Below are positions 6,122-6,446 of a stretch of DNA of 6,446 nt, in pieces (the stretch's first letter is position 1; every line of letters begins with the position of its first letter). Made by a program: the position numbers and the translations under genes. The notes beneath the pieces are model-generated. The model saw only the letters and a program-made list of their open reading frames with translations. It was not told the origin of the DNA and searched no databases. The stretch spans positions 1-6,446 of the forward strand of contig DASZHA010000107.1 of the NCBI GenBank assembly GCA_035938265.1, read 5' to 3'. Origin of the DNA: DASZHA01 sp035938265 (GTDB lineage: Bacteria; Chloroflexota; Dormibacteria; DASZGP01).

Positions 6122-6446
6122 CTAGCTGCTGAGGTGGCGGAAGGGCTCGGGGACGTAGCCCGCCAGGACCTGTTTCCAGTCCTCGCTCAGCGCGTCCCGC
6201 ACTGCTTTGTCGTCCTCAACCAGCCACGCCAGGTGGCGTAGGCCATGCTCCAGCACCTGGAGTTGGGCGATCGCGACGGGTGGATTCGTGGCCCCCGAGC
6301 GGGCCAGCTCGGCGCGGCCGACGGGAATCCCCTCCAGCTCTGCCGCCTGGCCGTCGTGGTTGACGACCACGAAGCTGAGGATCACAGAGCCGCGGGCGCG
6401 CCGCCAGGAGGTGGAGTGGACCAGCGGCGGCTCGCCCATCAGGTTG
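6122..6446 (-). CDS. conserved hypothetical protein, C-terminal part (5' end outside window)
   Basis: At least 107 codons lie in the window and the frame stays open at its right edge. An ATG at 6437-6439 is in frame but is preceded by coding-like codons (N-L-M-G) and no evident ribosome binding site, so it is probably internal and the gene most likely starts outside. The visible part has a hydrophobic strand-like segment (SVILSFVVVN), then a mostly helical region with QVLEHGLRHLAWLVEDD and a tail ending YVPEPFRHLSS. The spaced His, Trp and acidic residues give it the look of a conserved family, but I recognise no characterised function. There is no signal peptide or membrane segment in the visible portion. 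The stop lies 21 bp from the convergent aconitase stop, so the two are not co-transcribed. It is called coding because of the protein-like composition and position. Confidence 0.7.
   Translation of the reverse strand, partial: NLMGEPPLVHSTSWRRARGSVILSFVVVNHDGQAAELEGIPVGRAELARSGATNPPVAIAQLQVLEHGLRHLAWLVEDDKAVRDALSEDWKQVLAGYVPEPFRHLSS

Overview
The window is GC-rich bacterial chromosomal DNA with little intergenic space and a GTG start. The proteins point to a Gram-positive-type lineage such as Actinomycetota, Chloroflexota or Dormibacterota. The reasons are a short aconitase of the 'Aquifex type', and a C-terminal domain on the penicillin-binding protein that matches secreted GH25-like domains I know mainly from Actinobacteria and Chloroflexi. 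The exact phylum is inference. No mobile element, CRISPR array, tRNA or rRNA was seen.

Layout. Positions 1-120 hold no supportable gene. A two-gene minus-strand operon follows: a DD-carboxypeptidase-like serine peptidase (2714-3982), then a class A penicillin-binding protein (PBP) homologue (121-2721). The two overlap by 8 bp and are probably translationally coupled. A 135-bp divergent intergenic region (3983-4117) separates the operon from a plus-strand aconitase (4118-6100), which appears to have a leaderless promoter. After a 21-bp convergent gap comes the 3' part of a minus-strand conserved hypothetical gene (6122 to the window edge).

Main discovery. The PBP homologue is not an ordinary bifunctional enzyme. 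Its glycosyltransferase (GT51) domain keeps both catalytic glutamates. Its transpeptidase domain has the right length and surrounding sequence but has lost all three active-site motifs: SxxK reads ITFS, SxN reads GFK and KTG reads GTS. About 210 residues resembling a GH25/DUF1906-like TIM-barrel domain are fused at the C-terminus. That domain also has altered acidic residues (DxE reads NxE) and carries all six cysteines of the protein. The partner carboxypeptidase keeps SxxK and KTG but has an altered SxN motif.

Working interpretation (inference): this pair is a peptidoglycan module in which glycan polymerisation is kept, while the crosslinking domain and the attached lysozyme-like domain have become binding or regulatory modules. 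Reaction-level roles cannot be settled from sequence alone. The aconitase (TCA cycle) and the terminal hypothetical gene have no evident functional link to the cell-wall operon.
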